NCBI GenBank assembly: GCA_015832175.1
Contig: WJXW01000002.1
Coordinates: forward strand, 2,356,001-2,420,000
Reading direction: 5' to 3'
DNA: 64,000 bases
Source: Paraphaeosphaeria minitans
Lineage: Eukaryota; Ascomycota; Dothideomycetes; Pleosporales; Didymosphaeriaceae
Shown: piece by piece, positions 11,481-21,183 of the stretch
Layout: each line of letters starts with the position of its first letter
How positions within the stretch are numbered: position 1 is the stretch's first letter
Made by a program: the position numbers and the translations under genes
The notes under the pieces: generated by a model
Database searches by the model: none
The model's input: the letters and a program-made list of their open reading frames with translations, nothing else
What the model was told of the DNA's origin: nothing

Positions 11481-12651
11481 ATGGTAAGTTTCATCGCGAG
11501 GCTATGCTCTCTGTTCGCACGCTAACCGTTTGGCAGAGCTCCTCCACCGTATCAGCGTCTGTCCCGACGCCGACACAGCAACATCCGTTCCAGCGGAAGA
11601 TCGATGAGATCAAGCCTTCGAAACCGTACGTGGCCTTGTAGACTGCTGGCATCCGCATTTGCTCGTTTACATGATGCGTCAAAGACAAGTTGGGAATCTC
11701 TCCGAAACAACCTGTGGAGCATAAGTTAACTTGAGATCTGATATTCGAAGCATATGCGGCTCACTGCGTCTTCTCGTCTGCAGCGTGTCATCTTAGGCTA
11801 ACTAGACACAGTAGCATTGATTTGCTCGTTATGGATTACCTGGTCAGCCACGGCTATCCGCGCACGGCTGCAAAGTTTGCGAAAGAAGCTGGCGTGCCTA
11901 CACACCTCATCGAGCAAGAATCAATTGAGGCCCGTGTAGAGATCCGGCAGGCCATCCATAAAGGCGACATTGATACAGCTATCAACAAAATTAATGATTT
12001 TGATCCTCAGGTATGCGGCAATCTTCTCCCTTCCCCCTGCTTTATGATTAAATACAAGTTTCATGCACCACGCATATCTACGATGATGATAGTTAAACCT
12101 TCAGTCCTCAGTATGATTTGAGCAAACACCACTCCAAAGTTTTGCCAGCTTCTTTGCGATTAGAGCTGACAGATATAAAGATTCTCGACAAAGATCCTGC
12201 GCTGCATTTCGCACTCCTGCGTCTGCAGCTAATTGAGCTTATCCGGAACTGTACGTCAGTACCCGACTCCGACATCACTCCCGCCATCAACTTCGCTTCC
12301 TCACAACTCGCGCCGCGAGCAGCTACCAACGAGAGCTTTCTTAAAGATCTTGAACTCACCATGACGCTGCTTATATTCCTCCCGTCGGACAATCTTCAAC
12401 CGCGACTTGCGGAGCTTCTCAAACCGGGACTGCGCCAGCAGGTAGCCGCCAAGGTCAACGAAGCCATCCTCTTAAGCACGGGTGCACGAGGCGAGGCGAA
12501 GATATACAGCCTCTATCGGGCACGACAGTGGAGTGAGATCAGAGCCCGGGAAGCTGGCAAAGATCTCCCAGCGAGCCTGCCGCTTGGTCTAGAGCCTAGC
12601 TCAGTTCAAGCCAATGGCAATGGCGAGTCTGGAGACGTGATGGTCCAATAG
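11481..12651 (+). CDS. GID8: GID8-type LisH-CTLH-CRA protein of the GID/CTLH ubiquitin ligase
   Basis: Gid8 is the scaffold of the GID E3 ligase that destroys gluconeogenic enzymes when glucose returns. Exon 1 carries only the start codon (11481-11483, followed directly by GTAAGT). Further exons are 11537-11625, 11812-12010 and 12181-12651, giving 253 aa in frame. The LisH motif is LLVMDYLVSHGYPRTAAKFAKEAG. CTLH follows (IEARVEIRQAIHKGDIDTAINKIND), then CRA (ILDKDPALHFALLRLQLIELI...). The last intron has two possible acceptors. CAG at 12111 keeps 23 extra residues (YDLSKHHSKV...). The AAG ending at 12180 joins DPQ directly to ILDKDP, as I remember the family, and is preferred. Both keep frame. 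The tail is Gly/Asn-rich and ends DVMVQ. Confidence 0.93.
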
Positions 12652-12951
12652 TATGACGGTCTGCGAGATAGGTCAATGAATACCTTGGGTAGCCACATTG
12701 CCCATCGGATTACCAGGACTTAGTTCACGTCCGGCAACGGCTTGGACATCAGTTGCTTGCACTCGGTATTTCGCGGTGACATGATGCCGTGGATGATACC
12801 AGGCTCTGGGCACGAGCAAGCCTGTCTTGGTGCAAAGTAAACCCCTGGCGCTTCGGTTCCTCGGGGGAAATGGGGACAATGTCGACGATTGAATGATTAC
12901 GATACGATTCCATCAATGCATCATCATTATCACACTTTACGAAACGCTTTC
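12652..12951. other. Short convergent spacer after GID8
   Basis: Exactly 300 bp lie between the GID8 stop and the stop of the minus-strand gene. It is presumably two 3' untranslated regions. Nothing else was seen. Confidence 0.5.
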
Positions 12952-13398
12952 CTACTTGTTAATGCTATGCCGTCGAATACGTGAAGTCTCCACCGGCTCC
13001 CTCACCACAACCTCGTCATACGACGGCGGCAGCTCTCCTTCCGCGCCTTCTTCTTCGCTCACATAAACGGGTAACTCCTCCCTCGCTTCTCCTTCATCGC
13101 CAGCGTCGTGCGCCCTGGCCCACAAATTCGCAAACATGAAACCAGGCCCATTCATGTCCACCAAGGGCGTCGGATCCCTCAACTCCCCCATCCTGCCCGG
13201 CCTCGCCTCCACCGCAAACCTCATCGCATCCTGCAGCAGCTCCAGTCTCCTGCGTTTTGTGCGCAGCAAACGGGAGGGTCATGCGCAGGAAGCGGCCGGA
13301 GGGATCCAGCGCCATGCGGGGTCCCGATGCGTTGAGTTTGACTTTGAGGGGGCCTAGGAGGCTCATCAAGGGTGGTGCGGTACTGACATTGTCTGCAT
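12952..13398 (-). CDS. Hypothetical protein with PPxY motif; reading frame appears broken
   Basis: The family is not recognised. The 3' frame (from about 13269 down to 12952) reads LRTKRRRLELLQDAMRFAVE, then a GPGFMFANLWARAHD block, an acidic stretch, and ELPPSYDEV near the end. PPSY is a PPxY motif of the kind bound by WW-domain ubiquitin ligases. Upstream, in another frame (13366 to about 13262), lies an equally protein-like stretch, SLLGPLKVKLNASGPRMALD followed by SGRFLRMTLPFA, with strongly GC-biased third positions. Joining the two needs a one-base skip or a two-base gain near 13260, with no intron signals there. An alternative splice model, exons 13398-13388 and 13249-12952 with a 138-bp intron (GTCAGT...GCAG), is in frame (102 aa) but discards the upstream stretch. 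The gene may be broken, mis-sequenced, or unusually spliced. Confidence 0.45.
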
Positions 13399-13641
13399 GG
13401 TGTTGGCCGATCGTTCACTGGGTTCACGCGTAGGATTGATATCCGGGCGTGCACATGGATTTGGTTGGCCGTCTGTGTTGCGGGTGACGTTGAGAATCGA
13501 TAGAATGGCGACCGTTTGCTCTCTCGACGTGGAGACAAACTTCACACTGCCAGCCTTTCACCATTCCTCCATCATTCATTATTGGCAGTCTTGCTGCTAC
13601 TGTCAGGTGCTCCCTACCTGTATTCAATACGGCTTCCAGCG

Positions 13642-14451
13642 ATGCCACCGCCCCGACCCCAACCCCGGTCACAGCCACGCCGCTTACTGCACCACCGCAT
13701 CTCCCTTTCTTTTTCCACTCCAGACAATGCAGTTCCTCAACTCTACGAATGGGTGTCATCAGGCTTTCCCTTCTCTGTCATCGTGCACCATTACTCTATA
13801 TCTACAACACATCCGCCACCATCTCGGCATTCTTCGGCTTCCCCAGGGACTGAACCTCGACTTTCTCATTCACCATGGAGTAGTGCAGGCAGTGATCCAG
13901 ACCCGAACGACTCCCTTCTTGCTGAGCTTGATAATGGCGCTGGTGAAGAGGGCCACGTCAACCCGAGCGAAAGTATACTTGAGGAACTGGGAAGGCGACT
14001 GCACAGATTGGCGGGAGCAGGAGAGGCCGAGATGAACATCGTCTCGGGAAGAGACCCTTGGACGACGTGGTTTCCACCTACACCGCCATTGCGCTCCAGG
14101 GACGCTGCACAAGCCAAGGCTGCCCACACTCCCGTCATTCTCTTCTCGCGCTCTGGTGTGGCTCCCTCGGTACTGCTGCACGTCCTGGGTATGCATCGCT
14201 CCGGAATGGACGCAATCGAAGAGCACGAGATGGAAGTCGCCGAAAATCAATATCAGCAGGAGCTGACACGTGAGCAGTCGGGGGTTTCTAGTGCTCGGCT
14301 ACATGAGCTATGCGCGGGTTTACCAGATGATGAGGCCGATTTTGCACAGCTGATTGATGAGAAGCGCAGTTCTCCTCGAGGGTCGTGCTTGTGCTGGGTG
14401 TGCAGAGCCATACTTCGGAGGTATGCACGGAGGCACAATCTGTTTCCGTAG
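13642..14451 (+). CDS. Hypothetical protein, C-terminal half most gene-like
   Basis: No family is recognised. One open frame of 269 codons runs from ATG 13642 (MPPPRPQPRS) to the stop at 14451. The frame is open further upstream but has no ATG there. The first 90 residues are Pro/Ser/Arg-rich low complexity. From about residue 95 the sequence is more regular, with SLLAELDNGAGEEG, ESILEELGRRLHRLAG, HELCAGLPDDEADFAQLIDE and a basic Cys-containing tail (CLCWVCRAILRRYARRHNLFP). Introns in the 5' half are possible. The start is 243 bp from the start of the preceding minus-strand gene, so the two would share a divergent promoter. Confidence 0.42.
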   Translation: MPPPRPQPRSQPRRLLHHRISLSFSTPDNAVPQLYEWVSSGFPFSVIVHHYSISTTHPPPSRHSSASPGTEPRLSHSPWSSAGSDPDPNDSLLAELDNGAGEEGHVNPSESILEELGRRLHRLAGAGEAEMNIVSGRDPWTTWFPPTPPLRSRDAAQAKAAHTPVILFSRSGVAPSVLLHVLGMHRSGMDAIEEHEMEVAENQYQQELTREQSGVSSARLHELCAGLPDDEADFAQLIDEKRSSPRGSCLCWVCRAILRRYARRHNLFP

Positions 14452-14638
14452 GTTGGGATCTACTAGTATGCATTAACATGCACGTCGACTCATCAAGATC
14501 TCCGGACAGGAAAGAGGGCAACTCGAGAAGAAATCAGTCAGGATATTGTTGTGCGAGCGAACATTTGAGAAATGCCAGTGTACATGTAGAAGGAAATGCA
14601 ATCATGGCCTCGTGGCTGCTGTTTCGAATCGCAGTTTC

Positions 14639-14955
14639 GATTCTGACGATGGCTGGCGGCAAGCTTTACGGACCCGTGCGGTTTTGATTCCGATGATGCC
14701 TGACGTTAGCGTTTATGGACACGTGCGGTTTTGGTTTTGACGATGTTACGGAGACGTGTGTTTTTGATTCTGACGATGGCTGGCGGTAAGCGTTTACGGA
14801 GACGTGTGTTTTTGATTCTGACGATGGCTGGCGGTAAGCGTTTACGGAGACGTGTGTTTCTGATTTTGACGATGGCTGGCGGTAAGCGTGTATGGACACG
14901 TGTGGTTTTGATTCCGACCATGGCTGGCGTTAGGCGTTTACGGACACGCGCGGCG
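14639..14955. repeat. 48-bp minisatellite, 6-7 diverged copies
   Basis: The repeating core is GATTCTGACGATGGCTGGCG followed by a GTTTACGGAGACGTGTG-like part. Units begin at 14639, 14766, 14814 and 14862, with diverged or shortened units around 14687, 14733 and 14910. The three central copies are nearly identical at exactly 48 bp spacing, the outer ones diverged. That pattern suggests recent central expansion. As 48 is a multiple of 3, frames stay open on both strands without implying a protein. Confidence 0.92.
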
Positions 14956-15449
14956 GGCTTAGGTAAAACATCCCCTCAAGCCCACGCACACTGCATATGA
15001 GAGTCACTTCCGGGACCCGTGTGCGATCACTGCGATGTGTGGATGGACGGATGGATGGATGGATGGATGAGTGAAATCAGGCCCAAGCAGAGGAGCGTGC
15101 GACATGGTGCACACTGCACAGTCGCCGTGATACGCGCGCATCTGCAACCAACCCGTTCGGAAAGCGCAGACGCACGGAAGCCCGGTTCGTGGGGCAGATC
15201 ATCAGCAATCGTGTTTCAGCCGCTCGCTCCCTCCTCACACCCGGATTGTTCTCGTGAAGACGTGAGATTGACCGACCGACGACCTGCTCTTTTGATTGCT
15301 AGACACTCGCTTCGGCTTTTCTTCTCCGCAGTCGCATCCTTCCGACCCGCCCACCTCCGCGGCGTAGTTGGTCCACGTGCCGCACAGAGGTGGGCGGCCA
15401 TGGCCAGTCGGCGCGATTGCAGGACGCGGCGCTGGAGATGGCGGAGAGG

Positions 15450-15700
15450 GTAGATGGTAGATGGTGGAGATGGTAGATGGTGGAGATGGTAGATGGTGGA
15501 GATGGTAGATGGTGGAGATGGTAGATGGTGGAGATGGTAGATGGTGGAGATGGTAGATGGTGGAGATGGTAGATGGTGGAGATGGTAGATGGTGGAGATG
15601 GTAGATGGTGGAGATGGTAGATGGTGGAGATGGTAGATGGTGGAGATGGTAGATGGTGGAGATGGTAGATGGTGGAGATGGTAGATGGTGGAGATGGTAG
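15450..15700. repeat. 16-bp minisatellite GGTAGATGGTGGAGAT
   Basis: About 15-16 almost perfect head-to-tail copies of GGTAGATGGTGGAGAT. The purine/pyrimidine asymmetry is strong: the + strand is almost only G, A and T. Since 16 is not a multiple of 3, the three frames cycle, giving a long open frame with a 16-residue protein period on the minus strand that I regard as accidental. Confidence 0.95.
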
Positions 15701-15792
15701 AGATGGGACATGCTGGTCATGCTAGACGTGCTGGAGATGGTGGTCATGCTAGACATGCTGGAGACGGTGGAGATGGTGGAGATGCTGGAGAC

Positions 15793-15995
15793 CTGGACAT
15801 GCTGGACATCTGGACATGCTGGACATCTGGACATGCTGGACATCTGGACATGCTGGAGACCTGGACATGCTGGACATCTGGACATGCTGGACATCTGGAC
15901 ATGCTGGACATCTGGACATGCTGGACATCTGGACATGCTGGACATCTGGACATGCTGGACATCTGGACATGCTGGACATGCTGGACCTCTGGACC
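15793..15995. repeat. 17-bp minisatellite GACATGCTGGACATCTG
   Basis: About 11-12 copies of GACATGCTGGACATCTG, with one variant unit (GAGACCTG) near 15855. It follows the 16-bp array after about 90 bp of degenerate transition sequence containing GGAGATG and GACATGCTGG pieces of both. This suggests the two arrays grew from related seeds. Confidence 0.94.
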
Positions 15996-16748
15996 TCTCG
16001 ACATGGGCTGCGGGCGCCGGGCTCATCGCGTCGGGCCACTGTGCCGGCCACAAATAGGGGTCACGGATAGGGGAGCGCTCGGGTGTCTCGTGTAGCGGAT
16101 TGCACTGTAAACGGTAGGCGAAGGTTTCGTTTTCTGATTTAAGAGGCCGAACTCGATCCGTGCTCAACAAGCGCCCTTCCGCCTCCTCCTGCCTCTTCTA
16201 TTGCCGGCCCGCCACTTTGCAGATGCCAGGTGGTTCAGTGACCAGTCTCCATCGACGGCGCGCATACACACGTACTCGTACACGCTGCTATAGACGAGAC
16301 CTGGGCCCGTCAACAACAGAATCAACTGGCAACTGTAGAGCTACGCGGTGTCCAGCCAGAACCCCACGCTACGGTACCTACCGGTAGACGGCGCACCGGT
16401 CGGCACTGCTGCTCGACATCATCCCGCAACCCACCGTCTCTGCCCAGGCTAGCACCGCTAAGCAGTCGCGGACGTTCCGGAGCAGAGTGCCGCTGCCTCG
16501 AGGGGGCATCGTGAACCTCACCTATCGCCCATTGCGCAACCGACCCCTTCCTTGCGCGCCTGTGGGCCATGAGAATGGACCCTCAACGCCGCGACGCTGA
16601 CCTGAGACCGTGCCTCGACCAGCCCTATCCTACCTCCGCAACAGGATCCACGAGGCCCGCCCATCCTTGATCCGGGACCCACTCTCCCTGGCACCACTCT
16701 CGTTCACGCCCTCGCACCTCGACACCGCATCTCTCCCCTCGCGACGCC

Positions 16749-18254
16749 ATGTCGTGGTTCATGAGGGGAGTCCAGTCGGCCATCTTCCACTATGCCTCGT
16801 GTGCGCCATGTACCGGCTACATGTATAAGAAGCAGCGACGGAAGCAGGCAAAGCAGGCCCGCAAGGCCAGAACGAAGCTCGTCGAAGAGCAGCCCGAGCT
16901 CTACCACCACCCCGAACCCACAGGCACGAACCCATACTGGCAGGAAGAAATAGGATTGGGCCCTGGACCGCCTCCGCGGCGCGCCAAAAGAACAAACACC
17001 TGCAACACACGAGCGACCACGACAGTGGGAACACATGGCAGTGCGGTGAGCCAAGCAGGGAGCAGCATCGACGTCGACCGGGCGGCCGACTTGCGCCTCA
17101 GTGACGATACGCTCGACGACGACAATTGGAACCGTAAGCGCTACCAACGTGAGGACGAAGAGCTCTGGGGCTTCGAGACAATTGTGCCCCTGGAAACCGC
17201 CGTGTCCGGGTCATCGGCTGGCGTCGCTGGCTTCACGCGACCGAGTACGTCACGGTCTGGCAGTTACTACTCTGCTCGGGCACCACTAGTGAACGACCTC
17301 CACCCCCTGGTCGTGAGCCTGCCGTCGTCCCATGCCTGCGATAATGCCTGGATGCTCCAACCGCCCCCCAAAGCTAGTGTTATGAGTGGGAAGGAAAGAG
17401 CCACACTCCGCAGTCGAAGCGGTAGTGGAGCTAGCAGCAGAGTGGAGTTGAGCCTCCAGCGCCAAGTGAGCGCACGACAACTGCGTCACAAGATCGACCG
17501 TGGTGAGACGCCTGATCTGCCGTCTTTATCTCGGGGAAATTCATACAACGACATGCTTCTGGGCCAACGACATGACCGGCCAAAGACGCCGCTCACCCGA
17601 CCACCCTCGGCTGCCTCTAGCTACCGGCCTAAGACGCGACGCGACACTGCAATGACCAACACCTCTGCGACAGAACAGCTCTCAAGCGACTCAAGCGATA
17701 CTGTGGTTAGACGCTCCCACTCTTCTTCGCGTGATATATCAACAGTTCCCAGCCTCCACCAGCTACGCGTACGTAGCAGCCGACAACAGCTTTCCACAGT
17801 GGTGTCCAGTGGCTCTGGCGAACTTCTCATGATTCCCACGAATTTGAGCCCTCCGTCCGAGCTCGAGAACGAGAACTTCCGTGTGTCCGCCATCCGCAAG
17901 GTCCGAGATTCAACCCAGTCTACCGATTCAGACCCATACTATCTCATGAAGCGCCACGCTCCCCTTGTTTCCTCCGATATCTCGTCGCTCAACGCCCTCG
18001 AGAACCTTGTGTCCCCGGACGCACTACTCAACTCACGTTTCGCATCTGCTCCCCTTCTGGAGGCCCGCATCAAGCTCCCGCCCTCGGACCACGACGAGCA
18101 AAAGATGCTCGATACAGACCCGTGGTCTGGAAGCGGGTTTGCTGTCAGTCGTGGCTGGGGCACGGAGCAAGTTGACGGAGAGGCACGTGTTCCCTTCGAC
18201 AGTGCTGGTGTGGTGGAGCGCGATCCTAGGATGAGATGGAGCGTGGACTTCTGA
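16749..18254 (+). CDS. Conserved-looking fungal protein of unknown function
   Basis: A single uninterrupted exon of 501 codons. The N-terminus MSWFMRGVQSAIFHYASCAP, followed by CTGYMYKKQRRKQAK and the block NPYWQEEIGLGPGPPPRRAK, resembles a family of uncharacterised filamentous-fungal proteins as I remember it. A short hydrophobic, Cys-containing N-terminal helix followed by a strongly basic stretch would suit membrane association, but I see no clear signal peptide. The middle (residues about 170-400) is Ser/Arg-rich, probably disordered, with many RSxS-like candidate phosphosites. Toward the C-terminus, SLNALENLVSPDALLNSRFA and MLDTDPWSGSGFAVSRGWGT look ordered, and the end is RMRWSVDF. No enzyme motif is visible. 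Start ATG 16749 follows a pyrimidine-rich leader. Confidence 0.85.
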   Translation: MSWFMRGVQSAIFHYASCAPCTGYMYKKQRRKQAKQARKARTKLVEEQPELYHHPEPTGTNPYWQEEIGLGPGPPPRRAKRTNTCNTRATTTVGTHGSAVSQAGSSIDVDRAADLRLSDDTLDDDNWNRKRYQREDEELWGFETIVPLETAVSGSSAGVAGFTRPSTSRSGSYYSARAPLVNDLHPLVVSLPSSHACDNAWMLQPPPKASVMSGKERATLRSRSGSGASSRVELSLQRQVSARQLRHKIDRGETPDLPSLSRGNSYNDMLLGQRHDRPKTPLTRPPSAASSYRPKTRRDTAMTNTSATEQLSSDSSDTVVRRSHSSSRDISTVPSLHQLRVRSSRQQLSTVVSSGSGELLMIPTNLSPPSELENENFRVSAIRKVRDSTQSTDSDPYYLMKRHAPLVSSDISSLNALENLVSPDALLNSRFASAPLLEARIKLPPSDHDEQKMLDTDPWSGSGFAVSRGWGTEQVDGEARVPFDSAGVVERDPRMRWSVDF

Positions 18255-19341
18255 GGACGCTTATCCTGTTACCCTGACATCGCCTAGGACCTCTTGAACA
18301 GTTCCTTATCCTACCAAGGACCTTTTTGCATACCTTTACACAGCTGCTACGTCAGCATCATTGTCTCGCATAGCGAAGCGTTCTGTAATGACGCCCTACT
18401 GCCTCCTTCAAGACCTATATACAAGGTTGTTTGCTTTCACTCTTATTTTTATTTCGCTCGCCTATATTTCATGCATGTTGTCATTGATGCTGTTGCGGCG
18501 TTGGGTCATTTTGACAAAAGCAGCGTGTCTTGCATCTTGGTTGCGTCGACGGTTTTCTCCTCGTTATGGTCTCTCCGGTACGGAAAAACTGAGCACTTCT
18601 AGGGAGTTTGGACATGGAAATGCCTCAGATAGTGCATCTTGAGGTTGATCAATCTTGCATCGCTGCGCCTTTCTTTTGTTTTCGACTCGAGGGTGCGGTC
18701 ATGCGTTCCTCCCGCGGGCGGTCGGTCATATCAATAGCTAAAAATGAACAAAAATTCCTCAAGTAATGTGCAGGCTGAGGGTATCTAATTGAGGTCGTCG
18801 AGCAGATTCCGTTGCTATGTGTCCACCTTCAGAAGCCTCCCTCTTGTCACGTGAGGTACACGCGGACGCTGTTGTGGCGTTTGCCCCTTCCAAAACGCCC
18901 ACCACGCCCTTGCTTAAAGTTAAAGAAACCCAGGCACATTGTCTGTGAGGAATGATGCTTCCTGCATTAACTCAAGTTGTCGAATCCAAGGTTTATGCTA
19001 CATTAAAGGGAAATTTCTCGCACCGCACAACCCCCAGAAGTGGGCAATTAGGTCACAAACCCAGGGGTCCGTGCGCAGCGCGACTTCACTTCGGTTCAGC
19101 CTCCATTGCCTATCCACCCACTCAGACTCTGCCCCACCCTCCCTCGATTACTCTCCAAAGCTGCTGCGACACTCGATAAACCCTGCCTCTCCCCTCGAGT
19201 TGTTCGCCGAGTCGCACGAGACATCTGCCATCTCCGCACGTCATTAGCCAGGTTTGAAGGGGCTGTTTCCCCCGCGCCCACCACAGCTACCTACCAAAAC
19301 AACCCAGCCGCCCGCAAGACTACCTTCCCGCTACCTTCACC
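18255..19341. other. Spacer and promoter region upstream of the PP2A gene
   Basis: About 1.1 kb with no supported gene. Small overlapping open frames (18294-18642, 18939-19456) have no family resemblance. The last 200 bp (ACCAAAACAACC, CTACCTTCCCGCTACCTTCACC) are the pyrimidine-rich leader typical before a highly expressed fungal gene. Confidence 0.55.
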
Positions 19342-20586
19342 ATGGATACCAATATGGAGGACGTCAAGATGCCAGATCCCGCACAGCTGTCATCGGCACC
19401 GGCATCGGAGCCCGCCTCAATCCCTACACTCGACGGCTGGATTGAGAGTCTCATGAGCTGCAAACAGCTGGCGGAGAGCGACGTACAGAGGTTGTGCGAC
19501 AAGGTATGCGATCACTGCAAAACTCGCACGCTAGTCAAAGGAGTCGCTGACGGATGTTCAATTCTAGGCCCGCGAGGTCCTCCAGGAAGAGTCAAACGTA
19601 CAGCCCGTGGTATGTGTCCCATTGTCTGCGCCGCGATATGAGCTAAATCGGCCCCTAGAAATGCCCCGTCACGGTGTGCGGTGATATACATGGCCAGTTT
19701 CATGACTTGATGGAGCTGTTCAAGATTGGCGGACCCAACCCTGACACCAACTACCTCTTCATGGGTACGTCGCCTGCCGCAGACTTACAAGCGGGCGCTG
19801 ACTTTTTGCAGGTGATTACGTAGATAGAGGCTACTTCTCTGTCGAGACCGTCACCCTCCTCGTTGCTCTTAAGATCAGATACCCCCAGCGCATCACGATT
19901 CTGCGCGGCAACCACGAATCACGACAGATTACCCAAGTGTACGGCTTCTACGACGAGTGCCTGCGCAAGTACGGCAATGCGAACGTGTGGAAATACTTCA
20001 CCGATCTCTTCGACTACCTACCTTTGACTGCCTTGATCGATAACCAGATCTTCTGCTTGCACGGAGGGCTGTCGCCCAGCATCGACACGCTCGACAACAT
20101 TCGAGCTCTTGATCGGATACAAGAAGTGCCGCATGAAGGACCCATGTGCGACTTGCTCTGGTCTGACCCTGATGACCGATGCGGTTGGGGTATTTCGCCC
20201 CGTGGTGCTGGCTACACCTTCGGGCAGGATATCTCAGAAGCTTTCAACCATAACAACGGACTTACGCTGGTGGCGAGAGCGCATCAGCTGGTCATGGAGG
20301 GGTACAACTGGTCTCAGGACAGGAATGTCGTGACCATATTCTCCGGTGGGTTTCGCATTTCAAGAAGAAAATGCATCCAGCTGACCATTCCAGCACCGAA
20401 CTACTGCTACCGTTGTGGTAACCAGGCGGCCATCATGGAGATCGACGAGCATCTGAAATACACATTGTATGTTCTACACCTACTTCAAAACGTACTTACT
20501 AACGTCGCAATAGCCTGCAATTCGACCCTTGCCCACGCGCTGGTGAGCCGATGGTATCGCGGAGGACCCCCGACTACTTCCTTTAA
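19342..20586 (+). CDS. Protein phosphatase 2A catalytic subunit
   Basis: This is the main cytoplasmic/nuclear Ser/Thr phosphatase. Six exons: 19342-19503, 19568-19609, 19659-19764, 19812-20345, 20394-20466 and 20514-20586, giving 329 aa in frame. PPP motifs are [61 protein letters not shown] and [14 protein letters not shown]. The end RRTPDYFL is the PP2A tail whose terminal Leu is methylated and Tyr phosphorylated. Before the core is a non-conserved extension of about 27 residues ([15 protein letters not shown]...), common in fungal orthologues. The intron at 20346-20393 is 48 bp, has no stop in frame, and would add 16 residues beside the active-site SAPNYC loop if retained. PP2Ac of this type corresponds to yeast PPH21/PPH22. 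TAP42, its regulator, lies at 49107. Confidence 0.96.
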
Positions 20587-21183
20587 ACTACGACTGCCTT
20601 CTTGTTCCGTAACACAAGCATCATAGAGGGGAATTGCATTAGCCCATTTATTGTACCGCAGGCAACGCTTGGCTCGTGGGTTTGTGCGTCGAGAGCGAGA
20701 AAAGTCGCGAACTTGTAGAGCTTCGGAAACGCCCGATTGGACGGCCGACGACTCCCCGAGTCGATACAGGCTGCGTGTGTAGTAGGCAGTAGTAGCAACG
20801 GGCTCTTCGGCTTGATGTTTCCGTTGTAGTAATAATGTGACGAATGAAACACTAAGCTGTATGACTTGTGCGTGTAGAAGATCAATCTGCAGGAATTCGG
20901 ACATGAGACTGTCTGGAAAGGACATGTATACATCAGGTAGACCAGGACATGGGGTGCGCGGAATCAACTTGGAGATCTTTACAACCCTGCACTCACTCTG
21001 GATTATCCACATCGATGGTTCTATGCCGGGTGGGCGCTGTTGCTAGGGACGTGTAGGCTAAACCTAAAAAGTGTCGATAATTGGAAAGCGCGTCGCGTAC
21101 GCGCCTTCAACCCCCGCGGCAAAACTCTCCCCGTACCGCAGCGCAGCGCAACAAACACACGTTGAGTTGCCCAACGATCCGCC
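20587..21183. other. Spacer between PP2A and MCM6, with GC-rich MCM6 promoter
   Basis: About 600 bp with no supported gene; the minus-strand open frames at 20485-21012 and 20583-20933 are chance. The last 100 bp carry overlapping CGCG-containing motifs, listed separately. Confidence 0.55.
21087..21105. promoter_or_regulatory. CGCG-rich motif cluster upstream of MCM6 (possible MCB-like sites)
   Basis: The sequence AAGCGCGTCGCGTACGCGCC lies about 80 bp before the MCM6 start and contains several GCGCG/ACGCG cores. In yeasts, MCM and other DNA-synthesis genes are driven at G1/S by MBF, which binds ACGCGT-type MCB boxes. The match here is to the ACGCG core only, so functional assignment is an inference. 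Confidence 0.35.

Larger units (their letters stand above)
14452..16748. other. Minisatellite-rich intergenic block
   Basis: About 2.3 kb without a supported gene. It holds a 48-bp minisatellite (14639-14955), a short GGAT run (15040-15070), a 16-bp minisatellite (15450-15700) and a 17-bp minisatellite (15793-15995), each listed separately. From about 16600 the sequence becomes CT-rich with evenly spaced CCAC/CTCC runs, typical of the leader of the next + strand gene. Long open frames across the repeats are explained by repetition. Confidence 0.7.

Noticed and set aside
15235..16170. A 311-codon minus-strand open frame with 16- and 17-residue periods (and similar frames in other phases)
   Set aside because: All frames stay open because the 16- and 17-bp arrays have no stop codon in any phase. 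The flanks have no family resemblance and no splice signals.
8232..20586. PPG1 and the PP2A subunit as a recent tandem duplication
   Set aside because: The proteins belong to different ancient PPP subfamilies, with different intron positions and tails, and are separated by unrelated genes.
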